A stretch of DNA of 64,000 nucleotides from NCBI GenBank assembly GCA_963693365.1, contig CAVNZM010000004.1, forward strand, positions 12,834,001 to 12,898,000, written 5' to 3'. The translations under genes were made by a program, and so were the position numbers. This document shows positions 35,469-60,893 of the stretch, one piece after another (position 1 is the stretch's first letter; each line of letters opens with the position of its first letter). This DNA is from Amoebidium appalachense (taxonomy: Eukaryota; Ichthyosporea). The notes beneath the pieces are model-generated. The model worked only from the letters and a program-made list of their open reading frames with translations, did no database searches and was not told the origin of the DNA.

Positions 35469-36891
35469 GGTGGAGACGTGGAAGGCGTAAGCGCGAGACA
35501 GAGCGATGACGATATGTGGTCATATGGACCACAAAGATGTGTTATGTGGGGTTTCTGTTGCAGTTCCGGTTGGGAAATGGATTGCAATCCTATGCCCATG
35601 AAAAACTTTTAATTGGTTGATCATCGCATAAGCTGAAGCTAATCAAACGCGTAACCCAATCACAGACGGCGAAAACATATGATATGTTTCCCCCCACACC
35701 TCCTGCAATTTGCTGAGGTTGGACCCTGGTCATCAAGACTTCTTGGCCATAAAATGACAATACAATTACAGCAAAACATTCTGCAGAAACCCGATATTCT
35801 CACATTTTAAGTGTTTATAAAAAGCCTTAGTTTCAAGTAGAGGCATTTTTTTTCTTGCTTTGTGTCGACGACATCTTTTATCCGCTTGAAATTTGTCAGC
35901 ACCCATAATTCTACTATTACAGGACGTTGTATGTGGGGATCACCATCCGTCTTTCCTGTTTTAACTCGCGCTAAGGCAGAAGTTATAAGAAGCAGACGTG
36001 GAAAACTCAGCATAAAAGATCAATGAAATGAACATAAATATTAAATTACCAGACAATTTAAAGTGCAAATTTTCTAGTAATTTCTAACGTCCATTACGAA
36101 AGAAAATAACCAACTTTTGACTTGCACCTGTTTTCCCTGCCGCGCTCAGGTATGTGGGTCTATCGGATGGGAAGGTGTGGACCTGACATTGAGCTTATCG
36201 AGTGGCCGCAGGGAGAATGAGCAATTAATATGATACTATTGGAATATTAATAGTTGAACTCTTCTGCATTTTTTATTGTTTTTTTTTTTTTTTTTTACAC
36301 TGTCCACATTTATTGACACTTATATAAGGACCGAACGATTAGGTAGGCTATGCCAGTGGATTCCCATGTTTACGAAGTGCGCGCGCTGCCTAGAGTGGCC
36401 ACATGTATGCATGACAGATCACCAATGATATTTGCAACGCACGCAAACCAAACAACATACAGGTCGTTGAAATCTCCACGGTTGTTCTAATAACACATTC
36501 AGCTTGTATATTTACTTTGAAGTTTGTTATTTTTTATGTCAATGAAATATGGGCATGCGCACCTAGTAGCATCAGTGTTGGACGAAGCAACGCAGCAAGA
36601 TAGAGTTTATGCCATAGCAGACCAATCGCCGCATTGGAACTATCCGAGTACGTGATAAATGTCCAATCACCACGATTAGGATAATTGGACATCTTCATGT
36701 TGTAGGAAACACCACCCGGGGGTCAACGCGGACTCCACGACATCAGGCAAGGGACATCATGATCAACACAACCCATCCACATCCCAGCTGGACGCACACG
36801 AGAGATCTATCTGTACTATAAAATATATATGTATATACACTGTTTTGATAAACTTTGTGTATGCACGTGATGTGCGGTAAAGCGCGTCAAA
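35469..36891. promoter_or_regulatory. Divergent promoter region inside the transposon
   Basis: CCAAT or ATTGG boxes lie on both sides (about 35,613, 35,659, 36,622, 36,634, 36,662) between the minus-strand 594-aa gene and the plus-strand transposase. A TATA-like CTATAAAATATATAT at about 36,814 precedes the transposase ATG by about 75 bp. Box style matches the host promoters. The middle (35,700-36,560) is AT-rich with no gene. Confidence 0.5.
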
Positions 36892-44033
<7,142 letters not shown>

Positions 44034-45066
44034 AGGTAGCAATGGGTGAGGCTATGCAAATTGTCGTACCCTTAAAAGATGCCTTTATGGGGACTTTTAG
44101 ACTACATTTTCCTTTTTTCCCATCTCGATCACCCCCACATCCGAACCTTTCGGATATCTTTATGAGATCTGTTTGACAATATGTTGATGTCTGAATCGAG
44201 TGCATAATTTTTGTTTTCGGCTTGGATTCACTTAATAATGCCAATCGTTGCCGCATCTATATGTATCTGTGGACCCTCTAGTGGCCACATCAGCTAACAA
44301 ATAACGGAAAGGGTTGTGGCCATTAGTATATCTAGTAACAATGCTGACAGTTACCGTAAGCCTGCCCGCCCACATGGGCCCGTATGGACAACTAAATGAC
44401 GACTTAGTGGCGGGTTTATGATGTCTCGGACGATGGAATTTGTGCACGCGCACGTGCACCAAGTCTGTGACACAAGGGTGTTGTTCCTCTGCCATATCTG
44501 ATACGACTTCTTTCATGAATCATTCATTTATGCAACAATATTATTATCTGTTATAAATTATATCAAAATATATCTTTACAACCAAGGTTGTTGGTAATTA
44601 TCTACACTAGCCATATGGGTGGAATGGCTGGCTCCCTTCATTTGCACGCCTCTGTCTGGCAACCTTTAAATGAATAATATAGGCGTGTTTTATCAAAGTA
44701 TTACTTTTATAAATCTTATAATTTTCAGCTGTTAATTCCTGAGCCAGTTCTACCACATTAAAGCGTGATCAAAATCAATTTTGCGGTCTCCCGGCAAGGA
44801 TGGTGGTCTGCTTTGCACGCCTCCAGAAAAATTATGTGATCCAATCACATGACGCGAAATCCTATCTCTCAAATCCGTGAATATTCATTGGCTTTCATTC
44901 CACGCCGCGCACCGCCCGGAGCGGCGCGCGGCGCGCGGAGTCGATCACACTGTGGAAACCATATCATCAGTCAGTCAGTCAGTAGGTTTGCATATGCTCA
45001 CGGCCACACATGCACAGTAGCTTTTTGCTGCCTGGCATACTGCTATCCACCAATGATTGAACAAAA
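44034..45066. promoter_or_regulatory. Intergenic region and promoter of the 387-aa gene
   Basis: AT-rich, non-repetitive sequence with no gene. CCAAT-type boxes occur at about 44,840 (ATCCAATCACATG) and 44,887 (TCATTGGCTTTC), followed by a GCGCGCGG-rich patch at 44,905-44,938, 130-160 bp upstream of the ATG. Confidence 0.45.
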
Positions 45067-46230
45067 ATGGCGGCCCGAAACGTTGCTGTAAATGCACCCG
45101 CACATGCTGTTACACAGGGCTCACCATTTACCTCAGAAATGGTGACTGCATACGTTAACTTTTACGTTGAACACCATGGTGAATACGTGGCATGTGACGA
45201 GGGTTCTAGGCACCCCGCGGGCTTCTGCGCCCTTTGTAATAAACAGGGCATCCGTGTTCTCTCTCAACACCTTATTGACGCCCACCGAGATACAATTCGC
45301 CATTACACTGGCTACGAAATAGGCATGCTGCTGCAGACCCATCGCGTTCCTAAGGCTGAGCATGCACTAGTGTGGGCCGTGAGCGATGATTCAGAATATG
45401 AACGCGCTACATGGATTGCTTACCGCAAGCGAAAAAACCAGACTGCATACCGCAAAACCGACAAGGGGAGGCGTACAAACCGCAGTCTACAACTGCTGAA
45501 ACGGCAAGTGCTCAACGCCTGGGCCTTCCACACTGGCGCCATGGACGGTATTGGCGGGAACATAACACAGCGTATGGCCGTCGATACATACCGAATGGTC
45601 AGGGATGCTCATTTGGCAGCACAGACAGACATCTCCGCTTCGTTGAACGATGCCCAACAACGATTTATCACTGCATTCGCCGACCATATGGTTAGGCTCG
45701 CAAATATTGCCGTCCTTAACCGCGACACGTCGGCGGCTGTACGACAACTCATGGTGCCAGGGGCCTGTAATTTTACATGGGAGGAAGATAAAGTTGTGGA
45801 GATATCCTTTGAAGAAGTGCGTGGTTGGCACCTTCTCCACTTCGCTACAAGCCAAAAGTACTACACGCGGATAGAAATGGAAACTGTGCTGCCCAACATT
45901 AACGCCGAGATTGACTGGTCGCACCCGGACACAAAAGCCGAGGTAAACAGGGTGTTTCAAAAAAACCTGAAAGACAGGGAGCAACAGTTGTGGACGGCAA
46001 TCTACCAATATATCACAGTCAGAGCCGCCAGTGGGAATTTCCGTTATAGCGACCCAATAGACATGGGAGAATACCTCCCTGGGCTAGTTGCAGAGATGGG
46101 CGCTTCAATGGACGACATAGAGCTTCCCTCATACCTTGCCATGTGTGGCTTCGATGAGGAAGCACAAGAGTTGTTTCTCGGACAGGCTGGGCTAGAGCCA
46201 GACGAGGAGATGGGCGAAGACGCAGAGTAA
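45067..46230 (+). CDS. Unknown 387-aa transposon-borne protein with a C2H2-like finger
   Basis: This single-exon gene runs from ATG 45,067 (ACAAAAATGGCG context) to TAA. Residues 54-73 form a C2H2-type finger (C54, C57, H68, H73; FCALCNKQ...QHLIDAH), probably DNA-binding. A basic stretch follows (YRKRKNQTAYRKTDKGRR, residues about 119-137). The rest is predicted helical with no transmembrane segment, and an acidic tail (PDEEMGEDAE) ends the protein. The finger spacing differs from the transposase finger (x10 versus x12 between Cys and His pairs). I do not recognise a family. A role as a second DNA-binding factor of the element, comparable to accessory proteins in other large DNA transposons, is inference from location only. 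Codon usage is less GC-biased than the sterol methyltransferase. Confidence 0.75.
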   Translation: MAARNVAVNAPAHAVTQGSPFTSEMVTAYVNFYVEHHGEYVACDEGSRHPAGFCALCNKQGIRVLSQHLIDAHRDTIRHYTGYEIGMLLQTHRVPKAEHALVWAVSDDSEYERATWIAYRKRKNQTAYRKTDKGRRTNRSLQLLKRQVLNAWAFHTGAMDGIGGNITQRMAVDTYRMVRDAHLAAQTDISASLNDAQQRFITAFADHMVRLANIAVLNRDTSAAVRQLMVPGACNFTWEEDKVVEISFEEVRGWHLLHFATSQKYYTRIEMETVLPNINAEIDWSHPDTKAEVNRVFQKNLKDREQQLWTAIYQYITVRAASGNFRYSDPIDMGEYLPGLVAEMGASMDDIELPSYLAMCGFDEEAQELFLGQAGLEPDEEMGEDAE

Positions 46231-47999
46231 ATTTTCTGTTTGTTGATGAGTGGGGGTGTAGGGGGTTTGGTTTTCACGTGTGTCAGTAGCCTGTAACATA
46301 TAGGCGCTGTGCCGATGTCAGAAGTTTAAGTGGACTGCAACCCAACCTTTTAGGTATATATTGACATCCAAATAGTATAGGTTTACTACGAAAAAGATAT
46401 CAGAACTTATCGTTATAGCATCTTTACATTCTCCTGCTGATATCATTATATACATGTTGACATCCAAATGGTATAAGTTTATGGCTAAAAAGATATCAGA
46501 ACTTATCAATATAGCATCTTTACATTCACCTGATGTCCATCTTGCGATGCTTAAAAGTGCACGGAATCGATCTAGCCTGGGTCCAAAAGATGCCTCGAAC
46601 CCATCCCAGGAATCTCATGATGACCATCCAAAACACATCAAAGGGACAATTGCAAGACACCATAATGTGCATATATAGATTCATCTTCAGACAACTAACG
46701 GCTCCTGAAAAGTGCATACAAGGACCACTTAAAGACCCTAGAGAGATGCTGTGGACTCCATTCTAGTATGAGAATTGCATCCAGCAACATTATAGCATCT
46801 ATATATGCCTATCATGTGCACCGGGTAATCCACAAACCATCTATGACGTCGTGGATGTGGACCATCGCAAAGATCACATAGAGACCCTAACTAGATATCA
46901 TAAAGTGCACATGCTGTGCCTAGAACAGGGATAAATCAGGAATGATTATATAATATGCACCAGAAATACACTTAGACATCTGAGGGTACCTAGGGGGTAC
47001 ATATGGATGGGAAAAGGATAGGATATTCAGAGATCTGTAATACCACATCATCAACACCATAGGTCCACATGTAGATGCCTTCAAGTGCACGGAATCGATC
47101 GAGCCAGGGTCAAAAAGATGTCACAAACCCATCCCAGAAACCTCATGATGACCATCCGAAAGGCATCTAAAATACCACGTAAAGGCCATATAAGATGCAA
47201 ATATGGTTTTCCCTCATGACAACTAAATGGTCCTAAAAGGTTCATTAACAGACCACTTAAAGACGTCAAAAAGATGCTGTATACCAGGAATAGCGTCCAG
47301 CAACATTAAAGCAACCATATATGCCTATCATGTGCACCACCCAATCCACATACCATCTATGACGTCGTGGATGAGGTCCATCTACAAGAGCACATACAGA
47401 CACTTTCTCGATCATCAAAAGTGCATATGTTGTGCATATAACAGCGAAAAAACAATATGGATCGTATAAAATGCACTAAAACTAGTCTTGGACATCATAG
47501 GGGACTTAGGGGGTAGAAATGGATGGGAAGAAAATATGATCATATAAAGTGGTCCATATAATGTCTATGTGCACCGGAAATAAACTAGAAGTACACTTGC
47601 ACGTCCTGGAGTACTTAGGGTGTACTTTGGGATGGGTACAAGAAAAGAGCATTTAATGTGGTCTTTAGATGGTCCATATCACCACCCAAACCCCACCAAA
47701 TTGTGTTTGGAAAATTTTGAACATCGGGGCATTTAATATGCATTTAGGATGGGTTGTAGATCATTTCATGACACCATTGTAGATGCCTTGCGGTGCTGTT
47801 CTGGATGATGGATGATATCAAGTCCCCTTTATCCCCTCCTGGACATCATAGATGAGTTATGGATAGTGGCCATCCAAATTGTTTACGACCCCCACATCCC
47901 ATCTAGATGTCATCATGTAGGTAGGTTGTGGTGGATGTGTGGGGTGGATATGGTGGGAGGACCCCCAAAAGGTGTCCTGGATGGGATCCGGATCGCCGA
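46231..47999. repeat. Right subterminal region with dispersed repeated modules
   Basis: At least three module pairs are repeated in the same orientation: AAAAGATATCAGAACTTATC at about 46,391 and 46,490; GTGCACGGAATCGATC with its following 75 bp at about 46,558 and 47,083; and CCATCTATGACGTCGTGGAT at about 46,838 and 47,356. CATC/GATG words are very dense throughout. No coding frame is credible. Confidence 0.75.
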
Positions 48000-48014
48000 A
48001 CAAGATTGCTGATG
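48000..48014 (-). repeat. Right terminal inverted repeat of the Plavaka-type element
   Basis: ACAAGATTGCTGATG is the exact complement of 29,145-29,159. The following TT (48,015-48,016) is the target duplication, after which the copia integrase frame resumes with TGTGATGCC. Confidence 0.93.
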
Positions 48015-50651
48015 TTTGTGATGCCACCGGTTACACCACCGTGTTCCCCCTTTACAACCGTGGTGAAACCCTCAGCCACATTCAGTCTCTCGTTGAAACC
48101 ATCGAACGTCAGACACCTGAGATCGTCACCCATCTTCGGTTTGACTCCGGCTCTGAGTTCACCTCCAAGGACACCGAGGCCTACTGCAAGCAGAAAGGCA
48201 TCATCATGGAGTTTGCCCCCGTCGACACACCACAACACAATGGTGTTGTTGAACGGAAGATGAGAGAACTGCAAGAGACAGTCCGTTGCTTCCTCCATGC
48301 CGACAAGGACCAACCTCTCTCTCCCAAGTTGTGGGTTGCTGCTCTCAAGCATACAAGCTACATCATCAACGTCACACCGTCATCTGCTGCCAACGGCAAC
48401 ACTCCCTTCGAGGCCTTCCACGGCTTCAAACCCGACGTCTCCCAGCTCCACGTGTTCGGCTCCCCTGCCTATGTGCATGTTCCCCGGTCAAAGAGGAACA
48501 AGCTGGCATCAACCGTCAGAGTCGGCACCTACGTCGGCTGGGACCTACCCTCCAAGGCACACAAGATCCTCGACCATGCCTGCAACCAAATCAAGATCTG
48601 CCGTGATGTGATCTTCGACGAGTCGAAATTCACGGGCAGCACCAATCAGGTCTCCGTTCCCCCCAAACCCGATCTGCCGACATTGGACCCCCCCTCCGAC
48701 GACGACGATGAAACTCCGTCTGTGGTCATCTCCCAACCGTCCTGGCACAACCAACCAGCCCCGGTTGAACCCGTGCCTCCCCCGAGCCCCCCCCCCACTG
48801 GCCAACAACCCTTGCTGCCGGCCCCCCCCGTTGCTGTGCATCAACCCGGCTACATGACTCCGGTTCGTCCTGGGTCCCCCACCTTCCACTCGGCCACGAG
48901 CAGCCCTGTGGACACCGATGCCCCCCTCACCACCGGTCCTATTCCTGGCTTCCATGCCCCTATCCCGGCCTCCACCACCTACCCGGCCACCACCCCCCTC
49001 AAGGACCCCCCCAAGCCCAACCTTCGTCGGTCTACACGTCTCACCAAGACTCCAACGGCACTGGTCAGCATCGTAGCACCGACCATCAACATTGACCAGC
49101 TCCCCAAGGGCATTCAAAAGCTTTGCAACGGTCCCAACGGTGATGCCGTCATAGCTGCCCTCACCTCCGAGTACCAAGCCTTCATCACCAAGGATGTCTT
49201 CACCATTGTTGATCCCCCCCCCTGGTGCCAACATCATCAAGTTCAAGTGGATTGTGACTGAGAAAGTCCTCAACTCAGCCGGTGACACCAAGATCAAAGC
49301 TCGTGGTGTTGCAAAGGGCTTCACTCAAGTCTACGGTGTTGACTACGGTGACACCTCTTCCCCCGTGGTGATGTCCTCCTCCGTCCGTGCCCTCCTTGCC
49401 ATCGGTGTGGACGGCAACCATGAGATTCATCAACTCGACGTCTCAACTGCCTTCCTCAACAGTCCTCTTCAAGAAGACATCTACATTGAGCCACCACCTG
49501 GCTTCATCACCCCCGGCAACGAACACAAGGTCTGGAAACTTAAGAAGGCACTCTACGGGCTCAAGCAAGCATCACTGGCCTGGTATGAGTACTTCGACAA
49601 GGTCCTCCTTGCTCACGGTCTCGAACGTCTCCGTTCAGATCCATGTGTCTACATCAAGACCTTCCCCAACGGTGACATCATCCTCACTGGCAACTATGTG
49701 GACGACGTCATCATCATCTGCACGGCCAACTCCTCCCACACCAAGGATCTAGTAGACCACATCATGAAGTCAGCTCTCTGCAAGGTTGACCTTCCCGACA
49801 TCTTCCTTGGCACCCAGCTCATCCACACCCCCGGTCACCTCAAGCTGCTTCAGCAATCCTACATCAACGACATCGTCAGAGACTTCAACCTCAACGATGC
49901 TCACCCCAAGGCTACTCCCATTCCCGTCGGCACCGTCATCACCATCAACGAGAACGACTCACCACCCATCAAGGTTCCCTACCGTGAACTACTCGGCCGT
50001 CTTTTGTGGGTTGCTCGTTGTTCCCGGCCCGACATCTCCTTTGCCATCGGCTACCTCGGTAGATTCAGTGCCAACCCCACCAAACTTGCATGGGAATGTC
50101 TACTCCGTGTAGTTCGGTACCTCATCGGCACTTCCAACCTCGGCCTTCACTACGACAAGTCTGCTTCCGACGACAACACCCCCTTGCTGGAGTGTTATTC
50201 TGATGCTGACTTTGCCAACTGCCCCAACACCCGTCGTTCAACCACCGGATACGTCATCTTCTTCAAGGGCATACCCATCACATGGTATTCGAAGCTGCAG
50301 TCCATCACGGCAACATCCACCACCGAGGCTGAGCTTCTGGCCATCAATGCTGCTGTTCAAAACGTCATCTGGCACCGTGATCTCCTCCGTGAACTCGGCT
50401 ACCCGATGACCGACCCCACCCCCGTCTACTGTGACAACCAGTCCACCATTGCCCTCCTGCACACCAACAGCATCAAGCACCGGACCAAACACATTGCAGT
50501 CCGTTACCACAACACGAAGGACTACATCAAGAGTGGGGATGTGGTCGTCACCTACGTGTCCAGCAAAGACAACGTGGCTGACATCTTCACCAAGCCCCTG
50601 CCCGGGCCCTCCCACGAGCAGCACCGTGATTCACTCAGTCTTCGTGACTGA
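48015..50651 (+). pseudogene. Copia pol, C-terminal part (rest of integrase, reverse transcriptase, RNase H), one frameshift
   Basis: The frame resumes as VCDATGYTTVF. Integrase catalytic residues continue with the Asp in LRFDSGSEF and the Glu in HNGVVERKM. A Pro-rich linker follows, then the reverse transcriptase with EPPPGF, WKLKKALYGLKQA and the catalytic YVDD (GNYVDDVIII). RNase H shows ECYSDADFANC, STTEAELLA and VYCDNQSTI. TKHIAVRYH and DIFTKPLP close the polyprotein in the usual copia way. The frame changes at a nine-C run (49,214-49,222), where eight C would join the frame across DPPPGANIIKFKW. It stops at TGA 50,649-50,651. The open frame before 48,015 is transposon sequence. Confidence 0.93.
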
Positions 50652-51178
50652 GTGTGCCCCCCCCCCTCCCCCCCCCCCCCCCCCCCCCGGTTCATCTACT
50701 AGTACAGTGGTCTTCAAGTAGGTTGGGGCCCTGGCCAGTGGTCTACACATCACCGTGTAGAGACACCTCCCAACGAAAGTCTACTGCTGTCTTCATCGAT
50801 CTTCAGTGTGTGCATCTTCAGTGGGGATTTCTTCTCCACCATCCGTCGTTTATTTATATACCACCATATATATAATGTATTTATCATTAGCCACCAACAC
50901 GTCACACATACACTAGTTGTTTCTTCTATATATATTTATATATCACGTCATTGGCTACCGTCATCTTCCGAGTCTTCAGAGGCAACCGTCGTTGTGTGCT
51001 TCTTCCGTTTTGGTTTTCTTCCCCGGCTTGCACCTTCAAGTCTTCTCCATTGTCTTCTCGAGTGGGGAAACTTGACTGTGACTTCACGGCACCTACTTCT
51101 ACATGTGTGAAAGTCTTAACATCAACAGTCACATCAACAAACTTCACGAGAACCCAACTTCCAACCCTTGAGTGGGGA
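50652..51178 (+). other. Copia 3' untranslated region and polypurine tract
   Basis: A C run at 50,659-50,688 follows the pol stop. GAGTGGGGA directly precedes the 3' LTR at 51,179 and fits a polypurine primer site. A second GAGTGGGGA-like copy occurs at about 51,060. No separate gene (for example env) is seen. Confidence 0.6.
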
Positions 51179-51886
51179 TGTCATCTTCACTTAATTCTCA
51201 GCAAGACTTAGAAGTTGAGTTTGGTATTTATTTATTAGTTGTTGTAGTTTGTTTCCTTTTCCTTTCTTCATTTCTTTCTTTCTTTTCCGTTTCCGTGTAC
51301 ACGACATCTTAGATCTGTGTACGTATCGACATACTTAGCTCGCGCACACGTATTGTCGTTTGCGTCAAAATCTATATATGTCATCCAATCATATCTCGTT
51401 TGTATTTTCCCAAATATAGTAACTTACATTCCTTTCTCATTCCTTTCCCACGACGTAGCATTGTGCTATGTTCTTCAACTATTAGGAATAATTATATTTA
51501 GACGTGTTATGATAAGAACATGTATAAATATATGTTATGAATTAATAGTTACATAAGTGGTTTCATTTTATTAAATGTTTCCGTGTTTTTATTAGAAGTT
51601 TCTTTCATTAGAGGATTGAGTTTTATATTCTAAATGTCGACAGACATTTTATTCGATATATTTTACACTCATAGTTTTCATTCTTTTGATTGGTTTATCG
51701 TTTCACATTCCCAAGTATAAAAGGGACCTCATCTTGAAATAAATCATAAGCAGTCGTATTCACTTCCTATGGTTCCAGAAATCGTTCCTCCTCTCCGGTT
51801 GTGTTTTTCCCGTGTGTCTTTGTGTTGTGTTTTACATAACACCCATCTGTGCTCTCTGCTTCTCCGTTTACCCACACAAAATAACA
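51179..51886 (+). repeat. 3' LTR of the copia element
   Basis: 708 bp, same ends and same TATA and ATTGG boxes as the 5' LTR. One A is missing relative to it. It is followed by the target duplication CTCAC. Confidence 0.95.
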
Positions 51887-51891
51887 CTCAC

Positions 51892-52383
51892 AGACACGGC
51901 CAACTTTCTAGTTCAGTGGTCTTGTGGAGGTACCTGACTAGTTGTTGCCACTACACTAGCCTCCTGTGCTATCATTCACAACACTGGCTACCTCGGGGGC
52001 CGCAGGTGCGCCGTATAGTCTATGGCCAATCTTCACAGTCCTTTCCTGCAGCCCTCCCTCCTGCTACCTTTTGAGGTAGCTCTTATTTCTTAAGGGCAGA
52101 GTCTACTTCCGTGGCGAATGATCACGTGCCTCTCCTGCGCTCTCCACTAGAGTTTATTTGTTTTTTCTTCTTCGTGAAACGCTTGCACCGACATTTCGAG
52201 TTCTTTCTCTGTAAACTCTCTCCCTGAGACACTTCTCCAACTGCCCTGCCAACTGGCTTCCTCGCTTTTTTGGCTTACTTGGCTCCGACAGCTACACTCG
52301 ACTCTCTCTTGGACAACCCTCTTTTTTTTTTTTTTTCACTGGACCCTTTCTCCGTTGTGGCAGTTTTGTGTTTCCCGCCCGTG

Positions 52384-52424
<41 letters not shown>

Positions 52425-53346
52425 CCCCCTCCCCACCACCACCACCACCACCACCACCACCAAGCCCCTTGAAGGATCCCTTACCCCTCTAGTTCCAGAA
52501 CTTCGAATCCCATTTGTAACTTTGTACATTGCAATTGGTGCACGTGAAAAAGTCCGAGCACCAAGCTTGCCTTCTGTTCGAGTGCATTTTGTGCACACGT
52601 GCATACAAAGGAGTACCACCACCTGCAATTATATTTGTAAATAAATACTCCGATGTATGCATAGTAGCCCACGTAAAAAACTAAAGCGACACTACGCCAT
52701 GTCGTTCGTCCGGAGTACAGCATGCAGTAGGTAGAGTACCTACCACCGGGTACATACTGAGGTGGTGCCTCATTTTCCTTCCTACCTCAGCAGAAATGTC
52801 TCGCTAGTAATATTATTGACAATGCTTATCGAAGGAAGACTGCGAAGGAAAAAAAAACTGCGGGCTGCGAAGAAGGAAGCCCCGTCGGATGGCGCGTGAC
52901 ACCGTCAGTACATACCAAACATGCCAGAGATAAAGTTTATCGCGTGACATCTGGATGCGTGCCAGCTGTGCAGAGCCACGGTGCCTGCAGCATGCTGCAG
53001 CTCCAGACTTGCAGAGAGCGTGAAAGTCAGGCCAGACTTTCTACCTTATCACTTTTTGTTGTACATATACGTGTTAGACCTATTCATGAGACAGTTATAA
53101 TAGATATTGGGCCGCTTATATTTAAACGTGGACAGTGGACTTATTTGCGTGCCAGCGTGCAACGCCCTGTATCCGTAGGGACTAGGGTCGTATAGTAACG
53201 GCCCACTGGCTGAATCTCTCCAAATCCTTAGTGATGACTATCAGAAAGACATGTTGTAAGGAGCATAAATCCAGCCACCAAAAGTATATCACGTTAAGAG
53301 TAACACCAAGGAATACAGCTCTTTTGCCTTTTAGCGGCACACAAGC
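51892..53346. other. Intergenic, no gene recognised
   Basis: Contains a T run (52,321-52,336), a long C run (52,388-52,421) followed by (CAC)n, and otherwise unique sequence. The next gene starts at 53,347; no TATA or CCAAT cluster comparable to the others is obvious. Confidence 0.45.
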
Positions 53347-58726
<5,380 letters not shown>

Positions 58727-60457
58727 GCGGTGCACCAAATACGAGAGTATTTGGAGCTGGAAAGGAAATGGTAGACGTGAAGTATTCAGGCAGACATCTA
58801 CCCGTTCCAGTGTGCGAGTGCCCGATACCTGTACTCCACCAAGCTGTACTACGGCCGTTCTGGAGTGTGGTGACGTACCATATCAATATTCCCGGAATGG
58901 CGCACATACATGCACCATGATGCATGCGGGTGTGTGCATCTGTGGGTGCTTTTTGGCTTGGTGTGTGCCTGTGATCTTGCACAAACACACACCGTGTGGA
59001 GGTGGGTTTGTGGCCTTGAGCGTATGAAAACATGTGCCGTGCGGATAGGTACGTGTGTACATGTGCAGTGTGCGTGTGTGATGTTGATTAGATTTTTTTT
59101 TCTTTCCTTTTTTTTTTTTTTTTTTTGGGGGGGGGGGGGGGGGGAGGGGGGGGGGGGGCGGGGAGGGGGAGAGGGGGGGGAGGGGGGGGGGGGGGGGGGG
59201 GGAAAGGAGGAGGAAGCGGGCCACTGTTAAAAGAGAACATGGTAATGAAGGCTTGAGACTCCCTACAACACAATGTGGCTCGCCTTAGTGAATAAAATCA
59301 GGGGTGCCAAGAATTGGCAATTAGTAATGTTGGTCATCATATAAGGACACACACTAATATGTCAAATACTACTACTGCAAGTGTGCTGGATTATTCTGTA
59401 AACGGATCACCTCTAAGTACTAGTGTACATATCTATGACCAGCACGAATAAAAGACAATAAACAAATGCATTCATACACGAAAACCGACGTACCGCACCT
59501 CAGTGACATGACGCTCTGCATGTACGAGTCCTCTCGTACTGAGCTCAGCCTGTGCACATGATCAAACCTCATTTTTCGATTTCAAGTTAGAACAAAAAGA
59601 TCGATCCAAGATGTGGGTCAGGTCAATGTTTGTGTAATACAGGCTCCGTGTGGTGTGCAGCCGTGTGTGTACGCATACGTACTTTGATGCATCATCGTCC
59701 TGTGTACACGTGGTTTTAGAGGGCGAGGCATGTGCATGTGCCACAATTTGAAGTGACATTTCCACAAAAATGGCTCGAGCCGACTCAGCCAAGGCAGCAT
59801 CGTGATCATGTTTACGTCGTCTACACACATGAAAGCTTCAACCAATCTAATTCTAGATCGCATTGCTTTTTATGGTTTTATGTCAATAAAGAAAGCCAAT
59901 CAAACGCCCAACATCACCAACACTGACTCCGCGGCTGCCGCCGTCAGTGTGAAGCCTTCAACTTGAAGTTGTCAATGGAGCCTGAGGCTGCGCAAGCAAA
60001 CTTAGCACAACGGTGTGAGTGCGTTGACAGGGTGCACGTGTAAGGTGCTAATAATTAGGGGAGCTAGCAGATCGTTGTCGTTTCTTATACTGCAGAGCCG
60101 ATGGAAAAGACGGCATGTTTCTATCCACATAGACCCCCCTGAGTGAACCATTGGCTTCTGTTGCTCATACGCCTGTAATTCGCACAAGAACAGAGTTGTC
60201 GCATACTTCTTCCTCTGCATGGCTGGCAATTTCATGTATGACAAGGTCCATTATTTTGTTCTCGGCCGTTTTAAGTTGCTATTAGAGTGCACGACAGCTA
60301 TCGTCTTCTGTTCCTGAGTCGTCCATGTTCATTTTTGTTGGTGTTGCACCTGAAGAGGTCTGTGCAACACATCTGAACAAAAAGCCAAAGCCTCGCACTC
60401 TGCATAACCACCACATAATCTGCCACAAACAAAAAACCGAAGAAAGAAAACGGGAAG
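58727..60457. other. Intergenic, no gene recognised
   Basis: A T run passing into G runs lies at 59,092-59,202. The remainder is unique sequence. An AATAAA signal at about 59,884 and ATTGG/CCAAT-like words (about 59,838, 59,894) are present. The region immediately before the UBL3-like ATG has no clear TATA box. Confidence 0.45.
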
Positions 60458-60811
60458 ATGTCGACAGACGAGGTCTCAGCCAGCCGTAAAGTTCCCGCTG
60501 ACAAGGTTCAGCTACGCCTGCTTCTCGCCAGCGGCAAGCGTGCAGACTTCCTTTTTGACCCCACCGAGACCTTTGGCAACGTCAAGGCATACGTGCTGGC
60601 AAACTGGCCCGAAGGTCAGACACCACCCACCTGCACTCTTCATAATCTTAGGAGCCAGATAGTATAGCATTAGAGCCCTTAATCTTCTGCGCCCCCCCCT
60701 CCCCCTTCCCCCCCTTTTCCTCCCCCTGTGTCCCCCCCCCCCCCCCCCCCTTTCCCCCCTCTCCCCCTCTCCATCCCTTCTCCGATCCGTGTATGCTTCC
60801 TTGTGCTTGCG

Positions 60812-60893
<82 letters not shown>

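Noticed and set aside
60002-60244. 80-aa minus-strand ORF upstream of the UBL3-like gene
   Set aside because: No recognisable motif, overlaps the probable promoter, and lacks supporting splice or start context.
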